42,844 nucleotides of DNA. It comes from an uncultured Eubacteriales bacterium. Lineage in GTDB: Bacteria > Bacillota > Clostridia > Christensenellales > UMGS416. Shown one piece after another: positions 1 to 8,644 of this stretch (within the stretch, counting starts at the first letter, position 1; each line of letters starts with the position of its first letter). Below the pieces are notes generated by a model. It worked only from the letters and a program-made list of their open reading frames with translations. It was not told the DNA's origin and searched no databases. Position numbers and translations under genes: made by a program. The stretch spans positions 1 to 42,844 of the forward strand of contig UQLW01000027.1 in the NCBI GenBank assembly GCA_900542005.1. Direction: 5' to 3'.

Positions 1-53
1 TTTACGGCCTTTTAGGCCGCGAATCATGCCACCCCTCTTAGGGGTGGTCATGA
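1..53. mobile_element. Paired hairpins resembling an IS200/IS605-family end
   Basis: Two hairpins lie back to back. The first is CGGCCT/AGGCCG (5-10 with 14-19) around a TTT loop. The second pairs TCATG+CCACCCC (24-35) with GGGGTGG+CATGA (41-53) around a TCTTA loop, with one bulged T at 48. An imperfect subterminal hairpin with an unpaired base beside a second small hairpin is the kind of end carried by IS200/IS605 elements. No transposase is visible because the window begins here. Neither stem is followed by a T-run on either strand, so an ordinary terminator for degV is a weaker explanation. Confidence 0.35.
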
Positions 54-71
54 CTGATCGAACCGGCAGGC

Positions 72-938
72 TTACCGATGGTCGCCCATGAAGAAAAGGG
101 CCACTACGCCGGGGCCGGTGTGGCTGCCAATCACGGGGCCGACCTCATGATAGGTGATGGACTTCACCGAAAAGCGCTGCTGGATCAGGCTGCCCACATA
201 CTGGGCGTCCTCCAGACAATCGCCATGGCTGATGAAGATATCCTGCGTCTCGGGGTGCACCACGAGGCGGCCCATCTCCTCCACAAGGGCCTTCAGCGAC
301 TGCTTACGGCCGCGGGTCTTGCTCATGGCGATGAGGTGGCCCTCATCGTCCATATGCATGACAGGCTTGATGGACAGCATGGTGCCCAGGATAGCCGTGG
401 TGGCCGAAATGCGGCCGCCACGGCGCAGATGGTTCAGATCGTCGACGGTAAACCAATGGGCGAGGTTGAGCTTGTGGGCCTCCAGCCACTGGGCATTCTC
501 TAAAAGCGGCATCCCCTTGGCCTGGTTGGCCAGCGCGTAATGCACCAGGAGCCCCTGGCCAAGGGAGGCGGCCAGCGTATCGACGACCTGGATATCCCGC
601 TGGGGGAATTGCTCCTTGAGCTGGTTGGCGGCGATAAAGGCTGACTGAACGCTGCCGCTCAGGCCGGAGGAAAAGCCGACATACAGGATATCCTGCCCCT
701 GCTGGAGCATCGGGGTGAAGAATTCCACATACCTTTCGGTATTGATGAGCGTGGTTTTCGAGGTTTGTCCCTGGCGGATGCGGTCGTAAAAGCTCTTCGG
801 CGTGACGGCACGGAAGTTATCGTCTTCAAAGGTTTCGCCGTTGATGGTATACATCAACCCCAGCACTTTGAGCGGGTGGGCGTCAATATAAGAGTGGGAA
901 AGGTCGCAGGACGAATCTGTACAGATGATATAGGACAT
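72..938 (-). CDS. degV: DegV family fatty-acid-binding protein
   Basis: A 288-residue DegV/EDD-fold protein. DegV proteins bind a single fatty acid, and some (FakB) present it to the kinase FakA for acyl-phosphate formation. Visible hallmarks are the N-terminal ICTDSSCDL strand and loop, the VGFSSGLSGS segment that contacts the carboxylate in the family, a central GGRISA motif, and a C-terminal GPGVVALFF strand. The frame is open further upstream, but ATG at 938 follows an AAAGGAG ribosome site and starts exactly at the conserved first strand, so I chose it. It is transcribed alone, divergently from prfC, and abuts the hairpins at the left edge. No fakA is in view, so the specific FakB role is inference. 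Confidence 0.9.
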   Translation of the reverse strand: MSYIICTDSSCDLSHSYIDAHPLKVLGLMYTINGETFEDDNFRAVTPKSFYDRIRQGQTSKTTLINTERYVEFFTPMLQQGQDILYVGFSSGLSGSVQSAFIAANQLKEQFPQRDIQVVDTLAASLGQGLLVHYALANQAKGMPLLENAQWLEAHKLNLAHWFTVDDLNHLRRGGRISATTAILGTMLSIKPVMHMDDEGHLIAMSKTRGRKQSLKALVEEMGRLVVHPETQDIFISHGDCLEDAQYVGSLIQQRFSVKSITYHEVGPVIGSHTGPGVVALFFMGDHR

Positions 939-1011
939 AGAGAAGGGCTCCTTTCTCAAACGGATCATCAACATCGTATTAAAAACCATATGACACGGCA
1001 CATCTGTGGAT

Positions 1012-1040
1012 ATTGTATGATACTTATGCATGAAAATCAA
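1012..1040 (-). promoter_or_regulatory. Sigma-A-type promoter of degV
   Basis: On the minus strand TTGATT (1040-1035) and TACAAT (1017-1012) are separated by 17 bases, and the start codon at 938 is about 70 bases downstream. Spacing and hexamers are close to consensus. Confidence 0.65.
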
Positions 1041-1185
1041 GGGTGTTTTGGCCGCTGGCCCCCCTAAGAATAAAAAGTTTCAGCATGTTTAATATAAGGG
1101 GATGGAAGGCGGAAAAAGCTCTTGTACAGGCTGACAGGCGGATACGGCATATCTTACAGAAATATGGAGCTTTTTGATTTTGAAA

Positions 1186-1226
1186 TTGACTTAAATGACA
1201 TTTTGGACTAAAATAACTTAGTTATT
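1186..1226 (+). promoter_or_regulatory. prfC-typA promoter with overlapping palindrome
   Basis: TTGACT (1186-1191), a 17-base spacer and TAAAAT (1209-1214) form a near-consensus housekeeping promoter. A perfect palindrome AATAAC-TTA-GTTATT (1212-1226) overlaps the -10 box and the expected start site. Its position is that of a repressor operator, and its size and AT-rich symmetry resemble MarR-type sites. The protein that would bind it is not identified here. Confidence 0.65.
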
Positions 1227-1243
1227 GAAGAAGGAAACGGAGA

Positions 1244-2863
1244 ATGGTGATGGCCGAAATGGGACTGCTGCAGGAGCAGATAGCAAAACGAAGGACCTTC
1301 GCAATTATTTCGCATCCGGACGCAGGCAAAACGACGCTGACGGAAAAGCTGCTGCTTTACGGCGGCGCGATCCACCTGGCCGGCTCGGTGAAAGCACGCA
1401 AATCTTCGCGTCATGCCGTGTCTGACTGGATGGAGATTGAAAAGCAGCGCGGTATTTCCGTGACAAGTTCGGCTATGCAGTTTAGCTATAAAGGCTTCCA
1501 TATCAACATACTGGATACGCCGGGGCACCAGGACTTCTCAGAGGATACCTACCGCACACTGGTGGCGGCAGACAGCGCGGTGATGCTGATAGACGGCGCA
1601 AAGGGCGTCGAGCCGCAGACGATCAAGCTTTTCCATGTATGCCGGATGCGCGGCATCCCCATATTTACCTTCATCAACAAGATGGACCGCGCAGCCAAGC
1701 ATCCCTTTGAGCTGATGGATGAAATTGAGCAGGTGCTGGGGATCGCCAGCAGCCCGATCAACTGGCCCATTGGCGTGGAGGGCGATTTCAAGGGGATTTA
1801 CCATCGGGATACGAAGCTGGTAGAGCTTTACGATGAAGCGGACCATCATGGCGCCGCCCAGGTGGATTCCATCACAGGGACGCTGGAGGATCCGGAGATC
1901 CGGCAGCGGCTGGGCAGCTACTATATCGAAAAGCTGCAGGAGGAAATCGAGCTGCTGGACGGCGCAGGAGACGCGCTGGATATGGAACGCGTGAAGCAGG
2001 GGCAGCTGACGCCCATGTTCTTTGGCTCTGCCATGAACAATTTCGGCGTTGAGGTATTCCTGAACCGTTTCCTTGAATATTCGCTGCCGCCTCAGCCCCG
2101 CCAGTCGGATCAGGGGCCCATCGATCCCTTTGGCGAGCATTTTTCAGCCCTGGTATTCAAGATCCAGGCCAATATGGATCCGGCCCACCGGGACAGGCTG
2201 GCCTTTATCCGGATCTGCTCGGGCCGGTTCGTAAAGGGCATGGAGGCCCGCCTGGTGCAGCAGAACAAGACGGTGAAGCTGACCCAGCCCCAGCAGTTCA
2301 TGGCGCAGGAGCGCGAAACCGTGGAGGAGGCTGTGGCAGGCGATATTATCGGCCTCTTTGATCCGGGCATCTATCACCTGGGCGATACGCTGGCGGCAGG
2401 GGACGTTTCCTTCCGGTATGAGGGCATCCCCATGTTCGCGCCGGAATACTTCGCCAGGGTAGCGCCGGTTGATTCCTTAAAGCGGAAGCAATTCGTCAAG
2501 GGCATTAACCAGCTGGCCGAGGAGGGGGCGATTCAGACCTTCCGCAGGCTGGATATCGGTCTGGAGGAGCATATTGTCGGCGTGGTGGGCGTGCTGCAGT
2601 TTGATGTGCTGAAGTTCCGGCTGGAACGCGAGTATGGCGCCCATGTGCAGATGGAGCGCCTGCCCTTCCGCTTTGTGCGGTGGGTGAAAAACGAGGGCTT
2701 GAAGCCGGAACGGCTGTCGCTGGTCAGCACAACGCGGCCGGCCGTGGACGAAGACGGGCGGCTGGTGCTGCTTTTTGAAAATGAGTGGTCCATCCAATGG
2801 GCTATTGAACACAATACAGGCCTGGAGCTGAGCGACACAGCCCCCAGGGCCATGAAAGAGTAG
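1244..2863 (+). CDS. prfC: Peptide chain release factor 3 (RF3)
   Basis: A translational GTPase of 539 residues, the usual RF3 length. RF3 recycles RF1/RF2 from the ribosome after peptide release. The G domain shows the P-loop SHPDAGKTT (residues 23-31), the switch region KQRGISVTSS, DTPGHQDF (G3) and NKMD (G4). It is followed by the domain II barrel and an RF3-type C-terminal domain (FRRLDIGLEEHIVGVVG, then LQFDVLKFRLEREYG). ATG 1244 and ATG 1250 are both in frame. GGAG at 1239-1242 fits 1250 better, so the first two residues are uncertain. typA follows after 5 bases, and the pair probably forms one transcript from the promoter at 1186. Confidence 0.95.
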   Translation: MVMAEMGLLQEQIAKRRTFAIISHPDAGKTTLTEKLLLYGGAIHLAGSVKARKSSRHAVSDWMEIEKQRGISVTSSAMQFSYKGFHINILDTPGHQDFSEDTYRTLVAADSAVMLIDGAKGVEPQTIKLFHVCRMRGIPIFTFINKMDRAAKHPFELMDEIEQVLGIASSPINWPIGVEGDFKGIYHRDTKLVELYDEADHHGAAQVDSITGTLEDPEIRQRLGSYYIEKLQEEIELLDGAGDALDMERVKQGQLTPMFFGSAMNNFGVEVFLNRFLEYSLPPQPRQSDQGPIDPFGEHFSALVFKIQANMDPAHRDRLAFIRICSGRFVKGMEARLVQQNKTVKLTQPQQFMAQERETVEEAVAGDIIGLFDPGIYHLGDTLAAGDVSFRYEGIPMFAPEYFARVAPVDSLKRKQFVKGINQLAEEGAIQTFRRLDIGLEEHIVGVVGVLQFDVLKFRLEREYGAHVQMERLPFRFVRWVKNEGLKPERLSLVSTTRPAVDEDGRLVLLFENEWSIQWAIEHNTGLELSDTAPRAMKE

Positions 2864-2868
2864 ATAGA

Positions 2869-4698
2869 ATGCGCAGGGAAGATTTACGGAATATTGCGAT
2901 TATTGCCCACGTTGACCATGGAAAGACCACGCTGGTGGACGCGATGCTGCGCCAAAGCGGCACCTTCCGGGAAAACCAGACGGTGAACGAGCGTGTGATG
3001 GACTCGGGCGACCTGGAGCGGGAGCGCGGCATCACGATCCTGGCCAAAAATACGGCGATCCACTGGAAGGATACCAAGATCAACATCATTGATACGCCGG
3101 GACATGCCGACTTTGGCGGCGAGGTAGAGCGCGTGCTGCAGATGGTCAACGGCGTCTTGCTGGTGGTAGACGCCTATGAGGGCCCGATGCCGCAGACGCG
3201 GTTCGTCCTGCAGAAGGCCCTGAACCTGGGACTAACGGTCATCATCGTGGTCAACAAGATTGACCGGCCGGAGGCGCGGCCGGCAGAGGTGCTGGATGAT
3301 ACCCTGATGCTGCTGATGGAGCTGGGCGCCAGCGACGAGCAGCTGGACAGCGCCGTCGTCTATGTATCGGCCCGGGACGGCTATGCCAGCCTGGATGCGG
3401 CTCAGCGGGGCGAGAACCTTAAGCCGCTATTTGACTGCATCCTGGAGCACATCCCCGCGCCCGAGGGCGATGAGCAGGGTCCGGCGCAGATGCTGATTTC
3501 CACCATCGACTATAATTCGTTCCTGGGGAGGATTGGCATTGGCCGCCTCAACCGGGGCGGCATCCATGTGGGCGATTCGGTGGTGCTTTGTGATTACCAT
3601 ACGGGGAATGTGTCGCCAGCCACCCGGGTAACGGCGATCTATCAGTTTGAGGGGCTGCGCAGGGAGCCGGTGCAGGAGGCACGCATGGGCGACGTGGTCG
3701 CGGTTTCCGGCATTGAAAACCTGGAAATCGGCGATACGCTCTGCAATCCGGAGGCGGTGGAGCCGCTGCCCTTCGTCAAGATCAGCCAGCCGACCGTGGT
3801 GATGACCTTCATGGTCAATGACAGCCCGATGGCCGGCCGTGAGGGCAAGTATGTAACGAGCCGCCACCTGCGGGAACGGCTGATGCGCGAGGTGGAGACC
3901 GACGTATCCCTGAAGGTGGAGGATACGGAGCGCACCGACGCCTTTAAGGTATATGGAAGAGGCGAGCTGCACCTGTCCATCCTGATTGAAACCATGCGCC
4001 GCCAGGGCTATGAATTCGCCGTATCCAAGCCGGACGTGCTGACCCGGCAGACGGAGCAGGGGCTGGAGGAGCCGCTGGAGCGGCTGGAGGTGGACGTGCC
4101 GGACGAAAGCGTAGGCCCGGTTATGGAGAAGCTCAGCCGCCGCAAGGGCGAGATGACGGAAATGATGTCCAGGGACGGGCGGACGCGTATCACCTTCATT
4201 ATCCCCGCCCGCGGGCTGTTTGGCTATCGGAGCGAATTCATGACCGACACCCGGGGGGAAGGCATCATGAATTCGGTCTTTGAAGGGTATGGCCCCTGGC
4301 GCGGCGCGATTTCCCGCCGAAACCTGGGCGCGCTGGTGGCGACCCAGGCCGGCGTGACCACCCCCTACGCCCTGTTTGGCATTCAGGACCGGGGCACGCT
4401 GTTTGTGGAGCCGGGCACACAGGTCTATGCCGGGATGGTGGTCGGCGCGGGGAACCGTGCAGACGATATTGAAATCAACGTATGCCGCCGTAAGCAGATG
4501 ACCAACACCCGCTCGGCAGGCAAGGATGATAATGTGATCCTGGCGCCGGCCATGGTTCCTACGCTGGAGCAGGCGCTGGAATATATTGACGACGATGAGC
4601 TGCTGGAGGTAACGCCGCAGAACCTGCGCATTCGCAAGCGGATCCTGGATTCGGTGGAGCGCTACCGCAGCAAACGGCGCGAAATGCAGAACGACTGA
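2869..4698 (+). CDS. typA: Ribosome-associated GTPase TypA/BipA
   Basis: A 609-residue EF-G-like GTPase of typical TypA length. TypA/BipA acts in ribosome assembly and in growth under stress or cold. Near the N terminus are AHVDHGKTT (P-loop), ERGITI (switch I), DTPGHADFGGEVERV (G3/switch II) and NKIDRPEARP (G4, with the family's following sequence). The C-terminal part contains GYRSEFMTDTRGEG and the BipA tail. The start is 5 bases after the prfC stop with only a weak purine-rich ribosome site, so translational coupling to prfC is likely. A strong terminator follows. Confidence 0.96.
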   Translation: MRREDLRNIAIIAHVDHGKTTLVDAMLRQSGTFRENQTVNERVMDSGDLERERGITILAKNTAIHWKDTKINIIDTPGHADFGGEVERVLQMVNGVLLVVDAYEGPMPQTRFVLQKALNLGLTVIIVVNKIDRPEARPAEVLDDTLMLLMELGASDEQLDSAVVYVSARDGYASLDAAQRGENLKPLFDCILEHIPAPEGDEQGPAQMLISTIDYNSFLGRIGIGRLNRGGIHVGDSVVLCDYHTGNVSPATRVTAIYQFEGLRREPVQEARMGDVVAVSGIENLEIGDTLCNPEAVEPLPFVKISQPTVVMTFMVNDSPMAGREGKYVTSRHLRERLMREVETDVSLKVEDTERTDAFKVYGRGELHLSILIETMRRQGYEFAVSKPDVLTRQTEQGLEEPLERLEVDVPDESVGPVMEKLSRRKGEMTEMMSRDGRTRITFIIPARGLFGYRSEFMTDTRGEGIMNSVFEGYGPWRGAISRRNLGALVATQAGVTTPYALFGIQDRGTLFVEPGTQVYAGMVVGAGNRADDIEINVCRRKQMTNTRSAGKDDNVILAPAMVPTLEQALEYIDDDELLEVTPQNLRIRKRILDSVERYRSKRREMQND

Positions 4699-4733
4699 CG
4701 AAGGCGCAACAAGCCGGGATACCGTCGCGGGGG

Positions 4734-4767
4734 CTCCCCGGAGCGTATGCTTCGGGGAGTTTTTTTG
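4734..4767 (+). terminator. Rho-independent terminator after typA
   Basis: The stem CTCCCCG (4734-4740) pairs with CGGGGAG (4753-4759) and is followed by seven T. It ends the prfC-typA transcript. Confidence 0.9.
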
Positions 4768-4817
4768 CGGAAAGGCCGGGGGTTAAGGGGTTGTGCGTGC
4801 GGCGTAGGAGGCGTATC

Positions 4818-6047
4818 ATGGAAAGAGGGAGAGGAGGGCGCGCCATGAAAAGATGGTGGCAAAGACAGAGCACAATCCGGAAATACTGCATTGCGACCCT
4901 GCTGACGGGCATGGGGCTGATCCTGTTCTGGGCGCTGCTCTCATCCTTTGACGACCTGTGGAAAAGCTTTGTCCATCTGCTGCGCACGGTTGGCGTGCTG
5001 CTGGTCCCCTTCCTGGCGGCGCCCTTGATCAGCTACGCGCTTTCCCCGGCGGTAAACGCCCTGGAGCGGGGACTGAACCGGATATCCAGAGGACGGCTGG
5101 GCAAGGCCCGGGTGCTGGCGGTTACGCTGCTTTACGCGGCGATCCTGGGCCTCTGCTTTTGGGTAGCGGCCGACTTTGTGCCCAAGCTTCTGGCTGATCT
5201 GAAAGCCTTTGCCCGCTGGGCGCCCAACTATTTTGAGGACATCAAGCGCTATTATGAGCAAAGCCTGCTGACCGAGCCGGCGCTGCAAAACGAGGCCGTC
5301 CGCAGCCTCTTGGACAGCGTGACCGGTAAGCTGGGGGAGATCACTGCGGAAATGGGCTCGGCGGCAGTCAACACGGTGATCGGTACGCTGTGGAACGTAG
5401 GCGCCGTGATCTTCAACGTGCTGTTGTCGCTGGTGCTGTCCTTTTATCTTTTAAGCAGCTCCCGCCAGATTTTTGGAGGGCTGAGCCGGTTTGCAGCCCG
5501 GCGGCTGGGCCGGGAAAGGACCCGGAGGCTGCTGGACGCCTTCCGGCGTGTGGACTGGGTCTTTGGCCGGTATATCGGCGCAAAGCTCCTGGAAGCCATA
5601 ATCGTTTTTGTGATGTGTCAGGCGGCATTTTGGATCATTCCTACGCGCTATGGCACCCTGATGAGCCTTACAGTGGCCCTGTGCGGCCTGGTGCCCTATG
5701 TGGGATCGATTTTTTCCGGCGCTGCGGTCCTAACGGTGACCCTGCTGCAGGATCCCTCGCTGGCGCTGTGGACGGCGGCCGCCTTTGTGGTCATCCGTAT
5801 AGCGGATGCCTGGTGGATCGCTCCCCGGGTGGTAGGCGACAAGCTGGGCCTGCATCCCTTCTGGGTGCTGGCGGTGGTGCTGATCGGCTGGCGGTTAGCC
5901 GGGGTGGCCGGCATGCTGCTGGCTGTGCCGGTGGCGGCGGTGGTGAAAACGGCTTTCGCCATGGGCGGCCATGACAGGAAGACGGGGGAGAACAACCCCG
6001 ACGGACCGGCGCAGGAGATGAAACCGCCGGAGGTCCGGGCCAGCTAA
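4818..6047 (+). CDS. AI-2E family membrane permease
   Basis: A polytopic membrane protein of 409 residues with the layout of the AI-2E/PerM family (Pfam PF01594). There are three N-terminal hydrophobic segments (around YCIATLLTGMGLILFWALL, VGVLLVPFLAAPLISYAL and VLAVTLLYAAILGLCFWV), then an extracytoplasmic helical stretch. A C-terminal group of membrane segments includes the family signatures LVPYVGS and VVGDKLGLHP. Members include putative autoinducer exporters, Na+/H+ antiporters and the sporulation protein YtvI, so substrate and role cannot be set from sequence. ATG 4818 and ATG 4845 each have an AGGAGG at good distance. I took the longer form; the extra nine residues are charged and unremarkable. 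It stands alone between two terminators. Confidence 0.85.
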   Translation: MERGRGGRAMKRWWQRQSTIRKYCIATLLTGMGLILFWALLSSFDDLWKSFVHLLRTVGVLLVPFLAAPLISYALSPAVNALERGLNRISRGRLGKARVLAVTLLYAAILGLCFWVAADFVPKLLADLKAFARWAPNYFEDIKRYYEQSLLTEPALQNEAVRSLLDSVTGKLGEITAEMGSAAVNTVIGTLWNVGAVIFNVLLSLVLSFYLLSSSRQIFGGLSRFAARRLGRERTRRLLDAFRRVDWVFGRYIGAKLLEAIIVFVMCQAAFWIIPTRYGTLMSLTVALCGLVPYVGSIFSGAAVLTVTLLQDPSLALWTAAAFVVIRIADAWWIAPRVVGDKLGLHPFWVLAVVLIGWRLAGVAGMLLAVPVAAVVKTAFAMGGHDRKTGENNPDGPAQEMKPPEVRAS

Positions 6048-6064
6048 AGCAACGGGATGGGAAA

Positions 6065-6091
6065 GGGCGCGCATAGGATGCGCGCCCTTTT
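6065..6091 (+). terminator. Rho-independent terminator
   Basis: The perfect 10-bp stem GGGCGCGCAT/ATGCGCGCCC (6065-6074 with 6078-6087) has an AGG loop and is followed by TTTT. It ends the permease transcript. Confidence 0.85.
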
Positions 6092-6166
6092 ATGCGGTAA
6101 CGGGGGATGAGGGAAGCCGGATATGCCCGGCGCGTGGTTTGCCGCGCGCCAAGCGGGATTTGGGGC

Positions 6167-6215
6167 TTGCTTTTTCCCCGGGGGCAGAGCATAATAGAGG
6201 ATGTAAACGCTTACA
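6167..6215 (+). promoter_or_regulatory. Promoter and LacI/cre-type operator of the uronate operon
   Basis: TTGCTT (6167-6172), 17 bases and CATAAT (6190-6195) form the promoter. The perfect 14-base palindrome TGTAAACGCTTACA (6202-6215) sits at about the transcription start, 12 bases before the LacI start codon. It fits the central-CG operators of LacI-family sugar regulators and also every position of the CcpA cre consensus. Autorepression by the adjacent LacI protein, catabolite repression, or both are possible. Confidence 0.8.
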
Positions 6216-6227
6216 AAGGGGGCGGCC

Positions 6228-7235
6228 ATGAACATTTATGATATTGCCCAGCGGGCGGGGGTATCCATTGCCACCGTGTCGCGGGTTATGAACGGCAACT
6301 CCCATGTGAGCGAGGCGACGCGCAGCCGGGTGCTGGCCGTGATAGACGAGGTGGGGTTCATGCCGAGCGTGCATGCCCGGAGCCTGGGCAAGGGATCCAT
6401 GAAAACCATCGGCGTGCTGTGCGCCGACGCGTCGGACCTGTTTCTGGCCCAGGCAGTTAACCACATCGAGGGCCTGCTCCGCTGCGAGGGCTATCATGCC
6501 CTGCTGTGCTGTACCGGCCATGCCCTGGAGAATAAGCGCCGGGCCATCAAGCTGCTGCTGGGCAAGCAGGTGGACGCGCTGCTGCTGGTGGGATCCCAGT
6601 TCCAGGAGGCGGAGGACAACCGCCACATCCTGCAGGCGGCCCGCCAGGTGCCGGTGGTATTGATTAACGGCGCGCTCCATGGCGGGAATTTGGCCTGCGT
6701 GCGGCTGGATCACCGCCAGGCGACCTATAGGGCGACGCGGAAGCTGATCCGGCAGGGCAGACGGGTGCTGTACCTGCATGATTCGCTGACCCACAGCGGA
6801 CGGGAAAAGCTGGAAGGCTACCAGCAGGCGGTCGAGGAGGCGGGTATGGAGCCGCCCGCCGTCATGCGCTGCGCACGGGAAATCGAATCGGCGCGGACCG
6901 TATCCCGCAGGCTGCTGCAGGCCATGGGAAGCCGGCCGGTCGGCGTCGTGGCTTCGGAGGATATCCTGGCGATCGGCGCGCTCAAAGCGGCGAAGGAGGC
7001 CGGGCTCACCGTGCCCGATCAGATTTCGTTGATCGGTTTCAACAATTCCATCCTCTGCCGGTGCTGCCAGCCGGAGCTGAGCAGCGTGGATAGCCGGGTC
7101 GAGCTTCTGTGCAGGGAAGGGGTGGCCCGGGTGATGGATATGCTGGCCGGCCGGTCGGCCGAGCGGGACACGATCCTGGAGGGGTCCTATGTGGGCCGGG
7201 GAACGACCCATGACGATAAGGAGGAGCAGCCATGA
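6228..7235 (+). CDS. LacI family transcriptional regulator (uronate operon)
   Basis: A 335-residue LacI/GalR repressor. Residues 1-20 are the DNA-binding helix-turn-helix with the canonical IYDIAQRAGVSIATVSRV sequence, followed by the hinge helix (VHARSLGKG). The rest is a periplasmic-binding-like effector domain (TIGVLCADASDLFLAQ, ISLIGFNNS). The gene is first in an operon: its stop overlaps the uxaC start by ATGA. The operator directly upstream implies autoregulation. From context the effector is probably a uronate or a pathway intermediate, as for UxuR/KdgR-type regulators. That is inference from neighbours, not from binding-site residues. Confidence 0.92.
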   Translation: MNIYDIAQRAGVSIATVSRVMNGNSHVSEATRSRVLAVIDEVGFMPSVHARSLGKGSMKTIGVLCADASDLFLAQAVNHIEGLLRCEGYHALLCCTGHALENKRRAIKLLLGKQVDALLLVGSQFQEAEDNRHILQAARQVPVVLINGALHGGNLACVRLDHRQATYRATRKLIRQGRRVLYLHDSLTHSGREKLEGYQQAVEEAGMEPPAVMRCAREIESARTVSRRLLQAMGSRPVGVVASEDILAIGALKAAKEAGLTVPDQISLIGFNNSILCRCCQPELSSVDSRVELLCREGVARVMDMLAGRSAERDTILEGSYVGRGTTHDDKEEQP

Positions 7236-8635
7236 AAGCCTTTATGGACGAATCGTTTTTGCTACATACCCCAACGGCCCGGCATCTGTACGAGGACTAT
7301 GCCAAGGATATGCCGATCATTGATTACCACTGCCACATCAGCCCCCAGCAGATTGCGGAGGATCACCGCTTCTCGACGATAACGGAGGCATGGCTGGGCG
7401 GCGACCACTATAAATGGCGGGTGATGCGGGCCCAAGGAATAGACGAGGCCTATATTACCGGCGGCGCCTCCGACTGGGAAAAGTTTGAAAAGTGGGCGGA
7501 AATCATGCCCATGCTCATAGGCAACCCCCTTTATCATTGGACGCATCTGGAGCTGAAGCGCTATTTTGGCATCGAAAAGCAGCTGAACGCCCACACGGCC
7601 CGGGAGATATGGACGGCGTGCAATGAGAAGCTTCAGGAACCGGAGATGACGGTGCGGGGCCTACTGCGCGCGCAAAAGGTGAAATGCCTGTGCACCACCG
7701 ACGATCCGGCCGACAGCCTGGAATACCACAAGCGGCTGAAGGCGGAACCGGATTTTGAGATCCAGGTGCTGCCCGGCTGGCGGCCTGACCTGGCCTTGGG
7801 GATTGATTCGCCGGACTTTGGCCCGTATCTCCGGCGGCTGGAAGCGGCCAGCGGCGTGACCATCGATTCCTTTGCCGGGCTGTGCCAGGCGCTGAAGGTA
7901 CGGATGGATGCCTTCGACCGCCTGGGCTGCCGCGTATGCGATCATGGGCTGGAGCAGATTCCCTGCGTGATGATTTCTGAAGCGGAGGCCGATCAGGCGA
8001 TGCATATGGCGATGGAGGGCGCAGCCCTCAGCCAGCAGATGGCCGATGGCTTCCGCACCCGGCTGATGCTTTTCCTGGGCCGGGAGTATGTGACACGGGG
8101 CTGGGTGATGCAGCTGCATTACGGCGCGCTGCGCAACGTCAACCGCCGGATGGTGGCGGACCTCGGCCCCAACACAGGCTACGATTCGATCGGCGACGCT
8201 GGCTGTGGCAAGGCGCTGGCCGGGCTGCTGAACGCGCTGCGGGAGGCCGACGCCTTGCCCAAGACCGTGGTATTCTCCCTGAATCCCAACGACAACGACA
8301 TGATTTCGTCGATCCTGGGCTGCTTCTGGGAAGGCGGTACCATCGGAAAGATGCAGCTGGGCGCGGCCTGGTGGTTCAACGATACGAAACCGGGCATGAA
8401 ACAGCAGCTGGTCAGCTACGCCAGCACAGCGGTGCTGGGGAACTTTATCGGCATGCTGACCGATTCCAGAAGCTTCCTTTCCTATACCAGGCATGAGTAT
8501 TTCCGGCGCATCCTGGCCGATTTGGTCGGACAATGGGTGGAGGATGGCGAATATCCGGCAGATGAGGAAGCGCTGCGTGCGATTATGGAAGGGATCTGCT
8601 ACCAAAATGCGGCGCGCTTGCTGGGGCTGATGTAG
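7232..8635 (+). CDS. uxaC: Glucuronate/galacturonate isomerase
   Basis: Uronate isomerase of 467 residues, the normal length for UxaC. It converts D-glucuronate to D-fructuronate and D-galacturonate to D-tagaturonate, the entry step of uronate catabolism in the cytoplasm. It is a divergent amidohydrolase-superfamily TIM barrel. The N-terminal metal motif DYHCH (His33, His35) is present, and further family segments are CTTDDPADSLEYH, MQLHYGALRNVN and GAAWWFNDTKPGM. Translation is coupled to the LacI gene by an ATGA overlap, and the KdgF-like cupin follows after 9 bases. The later steps (uxaB/uxuA, kdgK, kdgA) are not in this window. Confidence 0.95.
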   Translation: MKAFMDESFLLHTPTARHLYEDYAKDMPIIDYHCHISPQQIAEDHRFSTITEAWLGGDHYKWRVMRAQGIDEAYITGGASDWEKFEKWAEIMPMLIGNPLYHWTHLELKRYFGIEKQLNAHTAREIWTACNEKLQEPEMTVRGLLRAQKVKCLCTTDDPADSLEYHKRLKAEPDFEIQVLPGWRPDLALGIDSPDFGPYLRRLEAASGVTIDSFAGLCQALKVRMDAFDRLGCRVCDHGLEQIPCVMISEAEADQAMHMAMEGAALSQQMADGFRTRLMLFLGREYVTRGWVMQLHYGALRNVNRRMVADLGPNTGYDSIGDAGCGKALAGLLNALREADALPKTVVFSLNPNDNDMISSILGCFWEGGTIGKMQLGAAWWFNDTKPGMKQQLVSYASTAVLGNFIGMLTDSRSFLSYTRHEYFRRILADLVGQWVEDGEYPADEEALRAIMEGICYQNAARLLGLM

Positions 8636-8644
8636 GAGGGCGGC

